DNA from: Mycobacterium sp. M26
GTDB taxonomy: Bacteria; Actinomycetota; Actinomycetes; Mycobacteriales; Mycobacteriaceae
Direction: 5' to 3'
NCBI RefSeq assembly: GCF_001494595.1
Contig: NZ_LN929908.1
Span: 248,001-312,000 of the forward strand
Length of the DNA: 64,000 bases
The notes below the pieces were generated by a model. That model did no database searches, had not been told where the DNA came from, and saw nothing but the letters and a program-made list of their open reading frames with translations. Of the stretch, positions 1 to 9,417 are shown in pieces. Position numbers and translations under genes: made by a program. Position 1 is the first letter of the stretch; every line of letters starts with the position of its first letter.

Positions 1-894
1 TACGATCTGGACCTGGCCACCGGTGAGCGCACGCTGTTGCGCGAGCAGCCGGTGCTGGGCGGCTATCGCCGCGAGGACTACGTGGAGCGGCGGGACTGGG
101 CGATCGCCGAGGACGGCACCCGCGTCCCGATTTCACTGGTGTACCGCGACGGGATCGAATTCCCCGCTCCCACTGTGCTGTACGGCTATGGGGCCTACGA
201 ATCCTCCGAAGACCCGCGGTTCTCGGTGGCCCGGCTTTCGCTGCTGGACCGGGGGATGGTGTTCGCGATCGCCCACGTCCGCGGCGGCGGTGAGATGGGC
301 CGGCTGTGGTACGAGCGGGGCAAGCTGCTGGAAAAGCGCAACACCTTCACCGACTTCATCGCCGTCGCCCAGCATCTGGTCGATACCGGTCTGACCCGGC
401 CGCAGAACCTGGTGGCCCTCGGCGGCAGCGCGGGCGGTCTGTTGATGGGTGCGGTGGCCAACCTGGCGCCGCAGCTGTTCGCGGGCATCTTGGCGCAGGT
501 GCCGTTCGTGGACCCGCTGACCAGCATCCTGGACCCGTCGCTGCCGCTGACGGTGACCGAGTGGGACGAGTGGGGAAACCCCCTGGAGAACAAGGACGTC
601 TACTTCTACATGAAGTCCTACTCTCCGTACGAGAACGTCGAGGCCAAGGACTACCCGGCCATCCTGGCGATGACCTCGCTCAATGACACCCGGGTGCTCT
701 ACGTCGAGCCGGCGAAATGGGTTGCCGCCCTTCGGCACACCAAGACTGACCAGCATCCGGTGCTGTTGAAGACCCAGATGGCCGCCGGACATGGCGGCAC
801 CAGCGGGCGCTACGAACGCTGGAAAGAGGCGGCGTTCCAATACTCCTGGTTGCTGGCCACCGCCGACCGCGATCAGTACGGGCCGCAGGCCTAG
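1..894 (+). CDS. ptrB: Oligopeptidase B (protease II), C-terminal catalytic part, 5' truncated by the window
   Basis: This is a serine peptidase of the prolyl oligopeptidase family (S9A), which cleaves short peptides after basic residues in the cytoplasm. The frame is open from base 1, so the N-terminal propeller domain lies outside the window. The 297 visible residues are the alpha/beta-hydrolase catalytic domain. The nucleophile Ser is in GGSAGG (codon 427-429), the acid Asp in SLNDTRV (685-687) and the His in AAGHGG (790-792), in the order and spacing of the family. The stop codon shares a CTAG with the stop of the convergent acyl-CoA dehydrogenase. The family call is firm; substrate preference cannot be read here. 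Confidence 0.93.
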   Translation, partial: YDLDLATGERTLLREQPVLGGYRREDYVERRDWAIAEDGTRVPISLVYRDGIEFPAPTVLYGYGAYESSEDPRFSVARLSLLDRGMVFAIAHVRGGGEMGRLWYERGKLLEKRNTFTDFIAVAQHLVDTGLTRPQNLVALGGSAGGLLMGAVANLAPQLFAGILAQVPFVDPLTSILDPSLPLTVTEWDEWGNPLENKDVYFYMKSYSPYENVEAKDYPAILAMTSLNDTRVLYVEPAKWVAALRHTKTDQHPVLLKTQMAAGHGGTSGRYERWKEAAFQYSWLLATADRDQYGPQA

Positions 895-2009
895 GCGCCG
901 GTGCGGGCCGGCAGCACCGCGTCGGCCACCCGGCGCCGGTGCCAGGATGGTGAGCCGAACAGCGCCCGGTCGAGCAGCGCGCGCTTGAGCCACAGATGGG
1001 CGTCGTGCTCCCAGGTGAAGCCGATCCCGCCGTGCGCCTGGACGGCGTCCGTGCACACCTTCACCGCTGCATCGCAGGCGTAGGCCTTGGCGGTGGACAC
1101 CGCGGATACCGGGCCTTCCCCGGATTCCCTGGAGAGTTCAGCCAACGCCAAACCCAGTCCGGCCCGGCTGGTTTCGACGGCGACTGCCATGTTTGCGCAC
1201 ATGTGCTTGATGGCCTGGAAGGACCCGATCGGGCGGCCGAACTGCTGACGGACCTTCGCGTAGTCCGCCGTCTGTTCCATGGTGCGCTCAGCCAGGCCGA
1301 CGGCATCGCAGGCGATGGCATATGCCGCCACCGTCTGGACCCGCGCGATGAGCGACGCCGCCTGCGCGCCGGTGGCCAGCACCCGCTCCTCGGGCAGCGC
1401 TGTATCGGTGAACGTCACCGTGGCCAGGCAGCGCGTCTGATCGGTTCCGGGCACCGCGGTGACTGTGGCGTCGGCGGCATCGGCGACCACCACGATCACA
1501 CCGTCCGCGGTGCGCGCCCCGACCACGAGATGATCAGCGCCCGGGGCGTCGAGCACGAAGCCGGCCGCCCCGTCCAGGATGTACCCGCCGTCGTGCGGTG
1601 CAGCGGTCAGTGTCCAGGTGGCCGGATCGGGCTGGCCCTGCGGGCCGCCGACGATCACGGCTGCTCGGTGCGCACCGGTGGCCAATGCCGGGAGCAACTC
1701 GGCAGCCAGGGCCGGGTTGGCGCCGCCGAGCAGCGCCACCGGCGCCAGTACGGCGCTGCTGATCACCGGCAGCGGCACCGCACGGCGGCCGAGTTCATGG
1801 AGTACCACCGACATCTCGGCCAGGCCCGCACCCACCCCGCCGAACTCGTCGGGCACCAGCAGGCCGAGCAGATCGAGGTCGGCGACGGTCTGCCACAACC
1901 GGGCGTCGTATCCGGCGGCGCTGCCCAGCACGGCGCGCACATCCTCCGAGGACGCCCGGTCGTCGAGCAGGTCGCGCACCATCTCCCGCAGGTCGTCGAG
2001 TTCACTCAC
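891..2009 (-). CDS. Acyl-CoA dehydrogenase family protein (FadE type)
   Basis: A 372-residue flavoprotein of the acyl-CoA dehydrogenase fold, expected to oxidise an acyl-CoA thioester to the enoyl-CoA. The C-terminal part carries GGIGFTWEHDAHLWLKR, with the EH..H pattern typical of the partner subunit in mycobacterial heteromeric FadE pairs. It starts at GTG 2009 and lies 12 nt downstream of a second dehydrogenase gene. That pairing, with the hydrolase just upstream, suggests one operon and possibly an alpha2beta2 enzyme, as known for sterol side-chain FadE pairs. The substrate is unknown. Its stop overlaps that of ptrB by 4 nt (convergent CTAG). Confidence 0.88.
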   Translation of the reverse strand: MSELDDLREMVRDLLDDRASSEDVRAVLGSAAGYDARLWQTVADLDLLGLLVPDEFGGVGAGLAEMSVVLHELGRRAVPLPVISSAVLAPVALLGGANPALAAELLPALATGAHRAAVIVGGPQGQPDPATWTLTAAPHDGGYILDGAAGFVLDAPGADHLVVGARTADGVIVVVADAADATVTAVPGTDQTRCLATVTFTDTALPEERVLATGAQAASLIARVQTVAAYAIACDAVGLAERTMEQTADYAKVRQQFGRPIGSFQAIKHMCANMAVAVETSRAGLGLALAELSRESGEGPVSAVSTAKAYACDAAVKVCTDAVQAHGGIGFTWEHDAHLWLKRALLDRALFGSPSWHRRRVADAVLPARTGA

Positions 2010-2021
2010 CGGCGTTCTCCT

Positions 2022-3242
2022 TCAGACGTCGCCCGGCGCCCGCGGTTCGCGGGGCAGGCCCAGATGTTGCTCGCCGATGATGCTGCGCTGAATCTCGTTG
2101 GAACCGGCCGCGATGGTCCACGAGTAGGCGTTGACGAAATCACCGAGCCAGTGGCCGGTTTCCCAGCCGCCGGACAACAGCAGGGGATGCTCGACATGCC
2201 CGGGCAGCCCCTCGAGCTGGGTGGCGTACTCCATCAGTCGCTGCAGCAGCTCGCTGTAGTACAGCTTGATGATCGACGGTTCGGCGCCGACGCCGGTACC
2301 GCTGACCATCGCCTCGACCAGCCGGGCGCACATCTCTCGCAGCAGCTGTACCTCGCCGTAGAGGCCGGCGAGGCGTTCGCGGACAGCTGAGTCGGCCAGC
2401 GCGGGACTGCCGTCCTCCAGTGTCCAGCCGGCCGCCTCCTCAACCAGGCGCGCAAAACCATTGCGGTGCAGGCGTTCCGCCAGCTCCAGGATGGCCACCC
2501 CGCGTTCGGAGGCGAGCGTGGTCTGAGCTACCTGCCAGCCCGCGTTCTCCGGTCCCAGCAGGTTGGCGACCGGCACTTCCACGTCGTTGAGGAACAGCTC
2601 ACAGAACTCTGCGGCGCCGGTGGCCTGCTTGATCGGGCGCACGTCGATCCCGGGACTGCGCATGTCCATCAGCAGGAAACTGATGCCCCGCCGTTTCGGT
2701 GCGTCTCGGTCGGTGCGGGCCAGCAGGAAGCACCAATCGGCATGCAGGGCCCAACTCGTCCACGTCTTCTGCCCGTTGAGCACATAGACATCACCGCGGC
2801 GGTCGGCCCGGGTGGACAACGACGCCAGGTCGGATCCAGCACCGGGCTCGGAGAAACCCTGGCACCACACCTCGCCGTTCTGGATGCCGGGCAGGAACCG
2901 CTGCTTCTGTTCGTCGGTGCCGAAGTGCAGGATCGCCGGGGCCGCATTGAAGATCGCGACCTGGTAGAGCGTCAGACGTGGGGCATCGGCGCGGGCGAGT
3001 TCCTGGGCCAGGATGGCCTGCTGGGCCAGCGGCATCTCCGCACCACCGAGACTCTTCGGCCAGTCTGGGGCGAGAAAGCCTCCGGCATGCAGGGTTTCGC
3101 GCCACTGCCGCTGAAAGCTGATGACCTCGCTGTCCTCGGCACCGGCCTGAGCCACGCGCCAGCCGGTGGGCACGTTGTGTTCGCACCAGCTGCGAACCCG
3201 GGCGCGGAACTGCTCGGGCGACTCCGGCGTCACGCTAGGCAT
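2022..3242 (-). CDS. Acyl-CoA dehydrogenase family protein (FadE type), second subunit
   Basis: A 406-residue acyl-CoA dehydrogenase. The middle of the protein has the FAD/substrate segment CQGFSEPGAGSDLASL and the strand WTSWALHADWCFLL, and the C-terminus has AGSNEIQRSIIGEQHLGLPR. The frame stays open upstream to 3317, but that stretch lies in the upstream hydrolase gene and is Cys-rich shadow. I chose the ATG at 3242, which overlaps the hydrolase stop by 8 nt and gives the normal family N-terminus (MPSVTPESPEQFRARVR). Together with the next gene it forms a tandem FadE pair. Confidence 0.9.
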   Translation of the reverse strand: MPSVTPESPEQFRARVRSWCEHNVPTGWRVAQAGAEDSEVISFQRQWRETLHAGGFLAPDWPKSLGGAEMPLAQQAILAQELARADAPRLTLYQVAIFNAAPAILHFGTDEQKQRFLPGIQNGEVWCQGFSEPGAGSDLASLSTRADRRGDVYVLNGQKTWTSWALHADWCFLLARTDRDAPKRRGISFLLMDMRSPGIDVRPIKQATGAAEFCELFLNDVEVPVANLLGPENAGWQVAQTTLASERGVAILELAERLHRNGFARLVEEAAGWTLEDGSPALADSAVRERLAGLYGEVQLLREMCARLVEAMVSGTGVGAEPSIIKLYYSELLQRLMEYATQLEGLPGHVEHPLLLSGGWETGHWLGDFVNAYSWTIAAGSNEIQRSIIGEQHLGLPREPRAPGDV

Positions 3243-4125
3243 CGAGCAGCCGCAGCCGGGAGCGGACGCGGCGTTCCAGGAAGTCCCACAGCACCTGTTC
3301 GAAGACGGCGTTGTCATCCCCGGCGACCATGTGATGAGCGTCGGCCACCGTGGCGAACTCGGCGTGCGGAACCAGGTGCAGGAAGCGGATCGAATCCTCG
3401 ATGCTCAGCACGTCGGACTTGCCGCCCCGGACCAGCAGGGTCGGTATTCGCAGGGTGCCCGCTGCCGCGCCGAGCCAGGCCGGGTCGGTCAGTGTATTGC
3501 GTTGCACCGCTTGGTCTTCCGGTGATGCCAGGAACGCCGGATCCCAGTGCCAATACCAGCGGCCGTTCTTCTCGCGCAGATTGCGTTTGAGGCCGTCGAG
3601 GTTCTTGGGCCGGGGCCGGTGCGACAGGTAGGCCGCGACGTAGTCACCGGCCTCCTCCAGCGAGCCAAAGCCCTCCTCGGCGCGGCCCAGCATGAAGTCG
3701 CGGATCCGGCTGGTGCCCTTGGGCTGCAGGAACGGCGACACGTCGACCAGCACCAGGCCCAGTGCGAGATCGGGCCGCACCCCGAGCGCGGCCAACGACG
3801 AAATGCCACCCAGCGAGGCACCGACGAGCACCGGCGGACGCCCGAGGAACTCGGTGATGTGCACGACGTCGTCGGCGAACCGGTCCAGCGAGTAGGCGCC
3901 GTCGGAGGACCACCCGCTGTCGCCGTGCCCGCGCAGGTCGACGGCCAGCGCGTACCAGTTCTGACGGCCGAGGTCGGCGGCGGTCTTGGTCCAGGAGTGC
4001 CGGGTCTGACCACCACCGTGCAGCAGTACGACGGGGTGGTCGGCGGGGTCCCCGTAGGCGTCGGCACACAGCGTGACATCCGCCGCGGGAATGCTGAGTT
4101 GCTGCGGTGGAGAGCTCTGCGTCAC
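3235..4125 (-). CDS. Alpha/beta hydrolase
   Basis: A 296-residue alpha/beta-hydrolase fold protein. The oxyanion-hole motif LLHGGGQTRHSW is near residue 35, the nucleophile elbow is VGASLGG (Ser about residue 104), and the distal His is in ADAHHMVAGD near residue 270. No signal peptide is seen, so it is probably a cytosolic esterase, thioesterase or C-C hydrolase. It is the first gene of the minus-strand group with the two FadE genes, consistent with hydrolysis of an ester or acyl-CoA in the same catabolic route. The substrate cannot be inferred. Confidence 0.85.
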   Translation of the reverse strand: MTQSSPPQQLSIPAADVTLCADAYGDPADHPVVLLHGGGQTRHSWTKTAADLGRQNWYALAVDLRGHGDSGWSSDGAYSLDRFADDVVHITEFLGRPPVLVGASLGGISSLAALGVRPDLALGLVLVDVSPFLQPKGTSRIRDFMLGRAEEGFGSLEEAGDYVAAYLSHRPRPKNLDGLKRNLREKNGRWYWHWDPAFLASPEDQAVQRNTLTDPAWLGAAAGTLRIPTLLVRGGKSDVLSIEDSIRFLHLVPHAEFATVADAHHMVAGDDNAVFEQVLWDFLERRVRSRLRLLDA

Positions 4126-4257
4126 GGGTCACTCCGTCGGATCAGGTGCGTTCGGTGCACCCTCCTCACTAGCAGACTGCCCGTGACACTCGCGCGCCGG
4201 GGCGTAAACCCCGGACTGCGCCTGCCCGGCGCGGCCGTCCCGGGTAGCGTCACCGCT

Positions 4258-4746
4258 ATGGCCCTCACCGATATCCCGCTGACCACCCTCGATGGCAATC
4301 CGACCTCGCTGGGCGAGTTCGCCGACCGGGCGATCCTGCTGGTGAACGTCGCCTCCAAGTGCGGGCTGACGCCGCAGTACGGAGCGCTCGAGCAGCTGGC
4401 CCGCGACTATGCCGACCGGGGGCTGACCGTGATCGGCGTGCCGTGCAACCAGTTCATGGGTCAGGAGCCGGGCACGCCCGAGGAGATCGCCACCTTCTGC
4501 TCGACGACCTATGGGGTGACCTTCCCGCTGTTGGCCAAGACCGATGTCAACGGCGATGACCGGCACCCGCTGTACGCCGAGCTGACCAAGACCGCTGATG
4601 CTGACGGCCAGGCCGGCGACATCCAGTGGAACTTCGAGAAGTTCGTGATCGCTCCCGGTGGTGAGGTGGTCAACCGGTTCCGGCCGCGCACCGAACCCGA
4701 TGCGCCCGAAGTGGTGGCGGCGATCGAGGCCGTGCTTCCGGGCTGA
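4258..4746 (+). CDS. Glutathione peroxidase-family thiol peroxidase
   Basis: A 162-residue protein with the thioredoxin-like fold of glutathione peroxidases. The peroxidatic Cys35 lies in VASKCGLTPQ, the catalytic Gln65 in PCNQFMGQ, and the Trp/Asn in QWNFEKF. A second Cys at about residue 81 (TFCSTTYG) sits where thioredoxin-dependent members keep their resolving Cys. Mycobacteria lack glutathione, so thioredoxin is the likely reductant. It reduces hydroperoxides. The ATG at 4258 begins the conserved domain. It is divergent from the hydrolase gene across a 132-nt spacer. Confidence 0.93.
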   Translation: MALTDIPLTTLDGNPTSLGEFADRAILLVNVASKCGLTPQYGALEQLARDYADRGLTVIGVPCNQFMGQEPGTPEEIATFCSTTYGVTFPLLAKTDVNGDDRHPLYAELTKTADADGQAGDIQWNFEKFVIAPGGEVVNRFRPRTEPDAPEVVAAIEAVLPG

Positions 4747-4814
4747 CCCGGATGGACGTCTGACGTCTTGTTGCACGCAACCGTTCGGACACCTGGAGTT
4801 GTCAGACTGCAGGT

Positions 4815-5516
4815 GTGACTGGACAACTCATCGTGTCGGTGTCCGGAATCTGCGAGCGCACGCTGGCTGATGTCGACGAGTTCTGTGCGGTGCTGGACTC
4901 GCGCGGTGTGCCGGTGTCGCTGCTCGTGGCACCCCGGCTGAAGAACGGCTATCGGCTGGAGTCCGACCCGGTAACCATCGACTGGATGCGGCGCCGTCGC
5001 GCGGGCGGCGACGCGGTGGTGATGCACGGCTTCGACGAGGCGGCCACCAAGAGACGCCGCGGTGAGTTCGCCACGCTGCCCGCCCACGAGGCCAACTTGC
5101 GGCTGATGGGCGCCGACCGGGTGCTCGAACACGTCGGCCTGCGCACCCGGCTGTTCGCCGCACCCGGCTGGACCGTCTCCGCGGGAACGGCGACCGCTCT
5201 GCCGCGCAACGGTTTTCGTCTGCTCGCCGATCTACATGGGATCACCGACCTGGTGACCGGGGCGAGCACCCGCAGCCGGGTGCTCGGCATCGGCGAAGGG
5301 TTCCTCACCGAGCCGTGGTGGTGTCGGACCCTGGTGCTGTCCGCCGAGCGCGTCGCGCGCCGCGGGGGCACAGTCCGGGTGGCCGTCGCAGCCCGCCAGC
5401 TCCGCAAGCCCGGACCGCGTCAGGCCATGCTCGACGTCGTCGACCTTGCCCTGATGCACAGCTGCGCGCCGACGGTGTACCGGTGGGGAGCTGGCCGCCT
5501 CGAGTCAGCGGCTTGA
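4815..5516 (+). CDS. DUF2334 / polysaccharide deacetylase-like protein
   Basis: A 233-residue protein resembling the DUF2334 branch of polysaccharide-deacetylase-like enzymes. The N-terminal strand LIVSVSGI is followed by helix-strand VPVSLLVAP, then GGDAVVMHGFDEA, where an Asp/His pair would sit on a metal-dependent deacetylase barrel. LFAAPGWTVS is the later conserved strand. The GTG at 4815 fits the domain start, with only a weak upstream ribosome-binding site (RBS). No signal peptide is seen. An equivalent gene lies just before purS in M. tuberculosis (Rv0787, from memory). The last 12 nt overlap the convergent SDR. Activity is not proven. Confidence 0.75.
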   Translation: MTGQLIVSVSGICERTLADVDEFCAVLDSRGVPVSLLVAPRLKNGYRLESDPVTIDWMRRRRAGGDAVVMHGFDEAATKRRRGEFATLPAHEANLRLMGADRVLEHVGLRTRLFAAPGWTVSAGTATALPRNGFRLLADLHGITDLVTGASTRSRVLGIGEGFLTEPWWCRTLVLSAERVARRGGTVRVAVAARQLRKPGPRQAMLDVVDLALMHSCAPTVYRWGAGRLESAA

Positions 5517-6311
5517 GCCCGACCCACTGGCCGTCGTCGCGATCCCGCCGTCGACCGGGATGATCGCGCCGTTCACATAGGAGCCGGCCCGGCTCGCCAG
5601 GAAGACCGCGATGCCCGCCATATCGTCATCGCGGCCGATGCGCCGCATCGGAGCCGAGGCCGCGATGGCGTCGCCGAACGCGTCCAGCGTGGCGGCCATC
5701 ATCTTCGACGGGAACGGTCCGGGTGCCACTGCGTTGACCGTGATGTGTTGTGGGCCAAGTTCTTTGGCGAGAACCCGGGTGAGCTGATGCAGTGCCGCCT
5801 TGCTGGCCGAGTAGGAGTAGGTGGCCAGCACCGGCACGTGGATCCCGTCGATGCTGCCGACGTTGATCACCCGTGCGGGATCGTCCTGGGTGCCGGCCGC
5901 CCGCAGCGCGGGCACCAGCGCCTGCACCATCCAGAACGGCGACTTGACGTTGAGGTCGAGCACCTTGTCCCACGCCGAGGCCGGGAAGGTTTCCAGCGGC
6001 TCACCCCAGGTGGCGCCGGCGTTGTTGACCAGGATGTGCAGCGCATCGGTGTCGGCGGTGACCTCGGCGGCCAGCCGCGTGCACTCCTCCTGGCGGGACA
6101 GGTCGGCGGGGATACCCCGCACCTCACCGAACTCCACCAGCTGCGCGACGGCCTGGTCGACAGCGTCGGCCTTGCGGGAGCTCACGATCACCCGCGCACC
6201 GGCCTGCAGCAGGCCCCGGGCGATCATCAGGCCGATGCCGCGCGTCCCGCCGGTGACCAGAGCAGTCTTCCCGGACAGCCCGAACAGCTTTGTCAAATCA
6301 TCGGTGCTCAT
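5505..6311 (-). CDS. Short-chain dehydrogenase/reductase (SDR)
   Basis: A 268-residue classical SDR. The Rossmann motif TGGTRGIG is near residue 22, NNAG near 101, and the catalytic Ser (VGSIDG) and Tyr-Lys (YSYSASK) near 150-175. The C-terminal PVDGG is typical of FabG-like members. A longer open frame reaches 6488, but the ATG at 6311 is right: it overlaps the stop of the upstream MBL-fold gene (TGATG, 1-nt overlap), indicating coupled translation. Cofactor is NAD(P); substrate unknown. Confidence 0.9.
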   Translation of the reverse strand: MSTDDLTKLFGLSGKTALVTGGTRGIGLMIARGLLQAGARVIVSSRKADAVDQAVAQLVEFGEVRGIPADLSRQEECTRLAAEVTADTDALHILVNNAGATWGEPLETFPASAWDKVLDLNVKSPFWMVQALVPALRAAGTQDDPARVINVGSIDGIHVPVLATYSYSASKAALHQLTRVLAKELGPQHITVNAVAPGPFPSKMMAATLDAFGDAIAASAPMRRIGRDDDMAGIAVFLASRAGSYVNGAIIPVDGGIATTASGSGSSR

Positions 6312-6949
6312 CAGAACCGCACCGAATTCTCTTCGGGCAGCACACGGAAATCGGTGTCGGTCATCTCGGTGAGTCTGCCGTAGTAGATCCCGCGGGCTTC
6401 GGGCGCCACCACCCCCTGATGGATCGGGACGGCGTGCTCGGGTGCCACCGCCCGCAGGTAGTCGATGGCCTCGGAGATCTTCATCCACGGTGCGGCCGCC
6501 GGGGTGGCCAGCACGTCCACCGGCTCGCCGGGGACGAACAGCGCGTCACCGGGATGCATCAGCCGGGCCGGGTGCTCGTCGTCCCCGACCAGGTAGGAGA
6601 TGTTGTCGATGATCGGGATCTCGGGATGGATGACCGCGTGCCGGCCACCCACCCCGCGGATGGTCAGGCCCTCGACGGTGAGCTCATCGCCGACGTGCAC
6701 CGCCTGCCAGGGGCCGCCGAGTTCGGCGGCGGTGGCCGGATCGGCGTACAGCGCGGCACCCGGGTTGGCCTCGACGAGCGCGGGCAGCCGTTCCCGGTCG
6801 GCATGATCGGGATGCTGATGGGTGATCAGAATCGCCGACAGCCCGGTCACGCCCTCGAAGCCATGGGAGAAGTTGCCGGGGTCGAACAACAGCGTGGCGC
6901 CACCGAGCTCGGCAAGAAGGCACGAATGCCCGAAATGCGTCAATTCCAT
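6311..6949 (-). CDS. MBL-fold metallohydrolase
   Basis: A 212-residue metallo-beta-lactamase-fold protein of the small UlaG-like type. It begins MELTHFGHSCLLAELGG and has the metal motif THQHPDHAD (HxHxDH) near residue 53; a further metal His is in LMHPGDALF. The ATG at 6949 is supported because the N-terminal THFGHS motif is the family start. The frame stays open to 7660, but that overlaps the divergent secreted-protein gene and is not coding. The SDR gene follows by a 1-nt overlap, so both are one transcript. Confidence 0.88.
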   Translation of the reverse strand: MELTHFGHSCLLAELGGATLLFDPGNFSHGFEGVTGLSAILITHQHPDHADRERLPALVEANPGAALYADPATAAELGGPWQAVHVGDELTVEGLTIRGVGGRHAVIHPEIPIIDNISYLVGDDEHPARLMHPGDALFVPGEPVDVLATPAAAPWMKISEAIDYLRAVAPEHAVPIHQGVVAPEARGIYYGRLTEMTDTDFRVLPEENSVRF

Positions 6950-6982
6950 GCTTACGATTGTGCGCTCAGGGGAGGCGTCACG

Positions 6983-7636
6983 ATGCGGATGGTCCTTGCT
7001 GCGGTGCTGGCAGCCTGTGGGCTGGCGATCGCGCCCCCGGCTGCCGCCGATCCGGAGAACTGTCCACCCGCGTGTGACCGCATCCCGGATGCCGCCTGGA
7101 TCTCGCCGTGGGCGATCCCGCTGAATCCCCGCTACGTGTGGCCGCGGCTGCCCGCCCTGGCCGTGACCGCCGTCGCACCGCGGTTCCGCTTCGAGGAGCT
7201 GTGCGGCAGCCCGCCGGTGGCGGCCGATCCCCGGGCCTACGCGGTGGCCGAACGCGCCACGGTGGTCAACCCCGACGGCCAGTGGCAGCTGCAGGCCCAG
7301 GTGGTGCACTGGCGCGGGGAGACCTGGCGCGGCGGACAGCTGGCCGAGGACGTTTTCAACACCGCCGTGGCCGCGTTGCGGGCCTGCCAGCAGACCAACC
7401 CCGGGCAGTCGCCGTCGCTGACCGTCCTGGAGCCTGACCGGCTGGCGGCCGTGGTCAGCGGACCGGTGGTCCTGCACCAGTACCTGGTGGCCAACCCGGC
7501 CAACAGCACCGTCACCGAGCTGGCCCTCTGGTCGAGCGCCCCGCCGCTGACCCCGTGGCCGTCGATCAACGACGAAACGGTGCTGGACACCCTGGGCGCG
7601 CCGCTGTGCGCGGCCTATATCGGGTCGTGTCCGTAG
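6983..7636 (+). CDS. Secreted protein of unknown function
   Basis: A 217-residue protein with a clear Sec signal peptide: MRM, then a hydrophobic core (VLAAVLAACGLAIA) and an AAA cleavage site around residue 22. The mature part begins DPENCPPACDRIP and contains scattered Cys residues (CGSP, RACQQT, LCAAYIGSC) that could form disulfides outside the cytoplasm. Start ATG 6983 is preceded by GGGAGG at 6970-6975. It diverges from the MBL-fold gene and lies just before purS. I do not recognise a functional domain. Confidence 0.85.
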   Translation: MRMVLAAVLAACGLAIAPPAAADPENCPPACDRIPDAAWISPWAIPLNPRYVWPRLPALAVTAVAPRFRFEELCGSPPVAADPRAYAVAERATVVNPDGQWQLQAQVVHWRGETWRGGQLAEDVFNTAVAALRACQQTNPGQSPSLTVLEPDRLAAVVSGPVVLHQYLVANPANSTVTELALWSSAPPLTPWPSINDETVLDTLGAPLCAAYIGSCP

Positions 7637-7688
7637 CGCGCCGGTACAGTTAAGCCGCATCAGTCACCGTCGTCAGCGAGGAGCTCCC

Positions 7689-7928
7689 GTGCCCCGGGTG
7701 GTTGTCAACGTCATGCCCAAGGCCGAGATCCTGGACCCGCAGGGCCAGGCCATCGTCGGCGCGCTGGGCCGGCTCGGGCACGCCGGCATCTCAGATGTCC
7801 GGCAAGGCAAGCGCTTCGAGCTCGAAGTCGACGATTCGGTCAGCGACGCCCAGCTCGCCGAGATCGCCGAGTCGCTGCTCGCCAACACCGTGATCGAAGA
7901 CTGGTCGGTCACCCGGGAGCCATCGTGA
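7689..7928 (+). CDS. purS: Phosphoribosylformylglycinamidine synthase subunit PurS
   Basis: The 79-residue structural subunit of the three-part FGAR amidotransferase (PurS-PurQ-PurL) in step 4 of purine synthesis. It bridges the glutaminase and synthetase and helps ammonia transfer. It begins [20 protein letters not shown], the family N-terminus, and has full length. The GTG start at 7689 is preceded by GAGGAG. The stop overlaps the purQ start by 4 nt (GTGA), so the two are translationally coupled. Confidence 0.96.
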   Translation: MPRVVVNVMPKAEILDPQGQAIVGALGRLGHAGISDVRQGKRFELEVDDSVSDAQLAEIAESLLANTVIEDWSVTREPS

Positions 7929-8596
7929 GCGCCCGGATCGGGGTCATCACCTTCCCGGGCACCCTCGACGACGTCGACGCAGCCCGCGCAGTCCGGGCCG
8001 CCGGAGCCGAGTCGGTCAGCCTCTGGCACGCCGACGCCGACCTCAAAGGGGTCGACGCCGTCGTCGTGCCGGGCGGTTTCTCCTACGGCGACTACCTGCG
8101 CTGCGGGGCGATCGCCAAGTTCGCCCCGGTGATGGGCGAGGTGGTGGCCGCGGCCGGCCGCGGCATGCCCGTGCTGGGCATCTGCAACGGCTTCCAGGTG
8201 CTGTGCGAGGCGGGACTGCTCCCCGGTGCCCTCACCCGCAACGCGGGCCTGCACTTCATCTGCCGCGACGTCTGGCTGAAGGTCGACTCCATCACCACGG
8301 CGTGGACTTCGCGCTACGAGTGGGGTGCTGAGCTGCTGGTGCCGCTGAAGTCCGGCGAGGGCCGCTATGTGGCCAGCGAGTCCGTGCTCGACGAGCTCGA
8401 GGGCGAGGGCCGGGTGGTGTTCCGCTACGCCGAGAACCCCAACGGCTCGATGCGCGACATCGCCGGCATCAGCTCGGCCAACGGCCGCGTCGTCGGCCTG
8501 ATGCCGCACCCGGAACACGCGACCGAGGCGCTGACCGGCCCGTCCGATGACGGCCTGGGGCTGTTCTACTCCGCGCTCGACGCCGTCCTGGTCTAG
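7925..8596 (+). CDS. purQ: Phosphoribosylformylglycinamidine synthase subunit PurQ (glutaminase)
   Basis: A 223-residue class I glutamine amidotransferase that supplies ammonia to PurL. The nucleophile Cys87 lies in [12 protein letters not shown], and the His-Glu of the triad lies in [10 protein letters not shown] near the C-terminus. The N-terminal [12 protein letters not shown] is the PurQ signature. It overlaps purS by 4 nt. The stop shares a CTAG with the convergent SDR stop. PurL is encoded separately at about 14.6 kb, as in other mycobacteria. Confidence 0.97.
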   Translation: MSARIGVITFPGTLDDVDAARAVRAAGAESVSLWHADADLKGVDAVVVPGGFSYGDYLRCGAIAKFAPVMGEVVAAAGRGMPVLGICNGFQVLCEAGLLPGALTRNAGLHFICRDVWLKVDSITTAWTSRYEWGAELLVPLKSGEGRYVASESVLDELEGEGRVVFRYAENPNGSMRDIAGISSANGRVVGLMPHPEHATEALTGPSDDGLGLFYSALDAVLV

Positions 8597-9315
8597 GCGC
8601 CCAGCGCCGGATTGCCGCCGTCCACCGGCACGATGGCGCCGTTGATGTAGCTCGCACCCGGCCCCGCGAGGAATGCCACCACGCCGGCAATCTCCTTGGG
8701 CTGGGCTACCCGGCCCAGTGCCCGGGTGCTGGCCAGTGCGTCGATCAAGCCGGGGATGGCGGTGGTCCCTGGGGTTTCGGTCGGGCCGGGGGAGACCGCG
8801 TTGACCCGGACGCCGGCCGCGCCGAACTCGGCGGCCCACACCTTGGTGAACAACTCCAGTGCGGCCTTGCTGGCGCCGTACACGCCGGCGCCGCCGCCCG
8901 GTGTCGTGGCGACTACGGTGCTGACGTTGACGATCGCGCCGTGCCCGCGCTCGGCCATCGCCGGGCCCAGCTCACGCACCAGGATGAAGGGCGCCCGCAG
9001 GTTGGTGTCGAACTGCGCGTCATAGTCGGTGTCGGTGGTCTCCGCGGTGGCGGCGAAGGTGTAGATGCCTGCGTTATTCACCAGGATGTCGACGTCCCCG
9101 GCCTCACGGGCAAGCCGCTTCACATCATCGGTGGCAGAGAGATCGGCGGCGATGAAACGCGCTGCACCGCCGGCATTCTCGATATCCTGCACGACCTTGC
9201 GGCCGCGCTCGGCGTCACGTCCGTGAACGATCACCTCGGATCCGGTGCGGGCCAGTTCGAGGGCAATCTCGTAGCCGATCCCCGCGGTGGCACCTGTCAC
9301 CAAAGCTGTAGTCAT
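8593..9315 (-). CDS. Short-chain dehydrogenase/reductase (SDR)
   Basis: A 240-residue classical SDR with TGATAGIG at residues 6-13, NNAG near 82, Ser in [12 protein letters not shown] and Tyr-Lys in VYGASKAA, ending in [13 protein letters not shown]. An open frame continues upstream to 9414, but only the ATG at 9315 (MTTALVTGA) gives the normal compact N-terminus. It is convergent with purQ. The substrate is unknown; FabG-like dehydrogenases of this type are abundant in mycobacteria. Confidence 0.9.
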   Translation of the reverse strand: MTTALVTGATAGIGYEIALELARTGSEVIVHGRDAERGRKVVQDIENAGGAARFIAADLSATDDVKRLAREAGDVDILVNNAGIYTFAATAETTDTDYDAQFDTNLRAPFILVRELGPAMAERGHGAIVNVSTVVATTPGGGAGVYGASKAALELFTKVWAAEFGAAGVRVNAVSPGPTETPGTTAIPGLIDALASTRALGRVAQPKEIAGVVAFLAGPGASYINGAIVPVDGGNPALGA

Positions 9316-9417
9316 GAAGCTCACGACAGTGACGGCGGGACGTTTATTCCGAGTGTGCGATCCCATCCGCCTGTCGCGGCGTGTTGCGCATGAAACCGCA
9401 CAGTGGCGGAGCAAGAA

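Noticed and set aside
996-2390. 464-codon plus-strand frame opposite the first acyl-CoA dehydrogenase
   Set aside because: It is antisense to two clear acyl-CoA dehydrogenase genes and has no domain signal.
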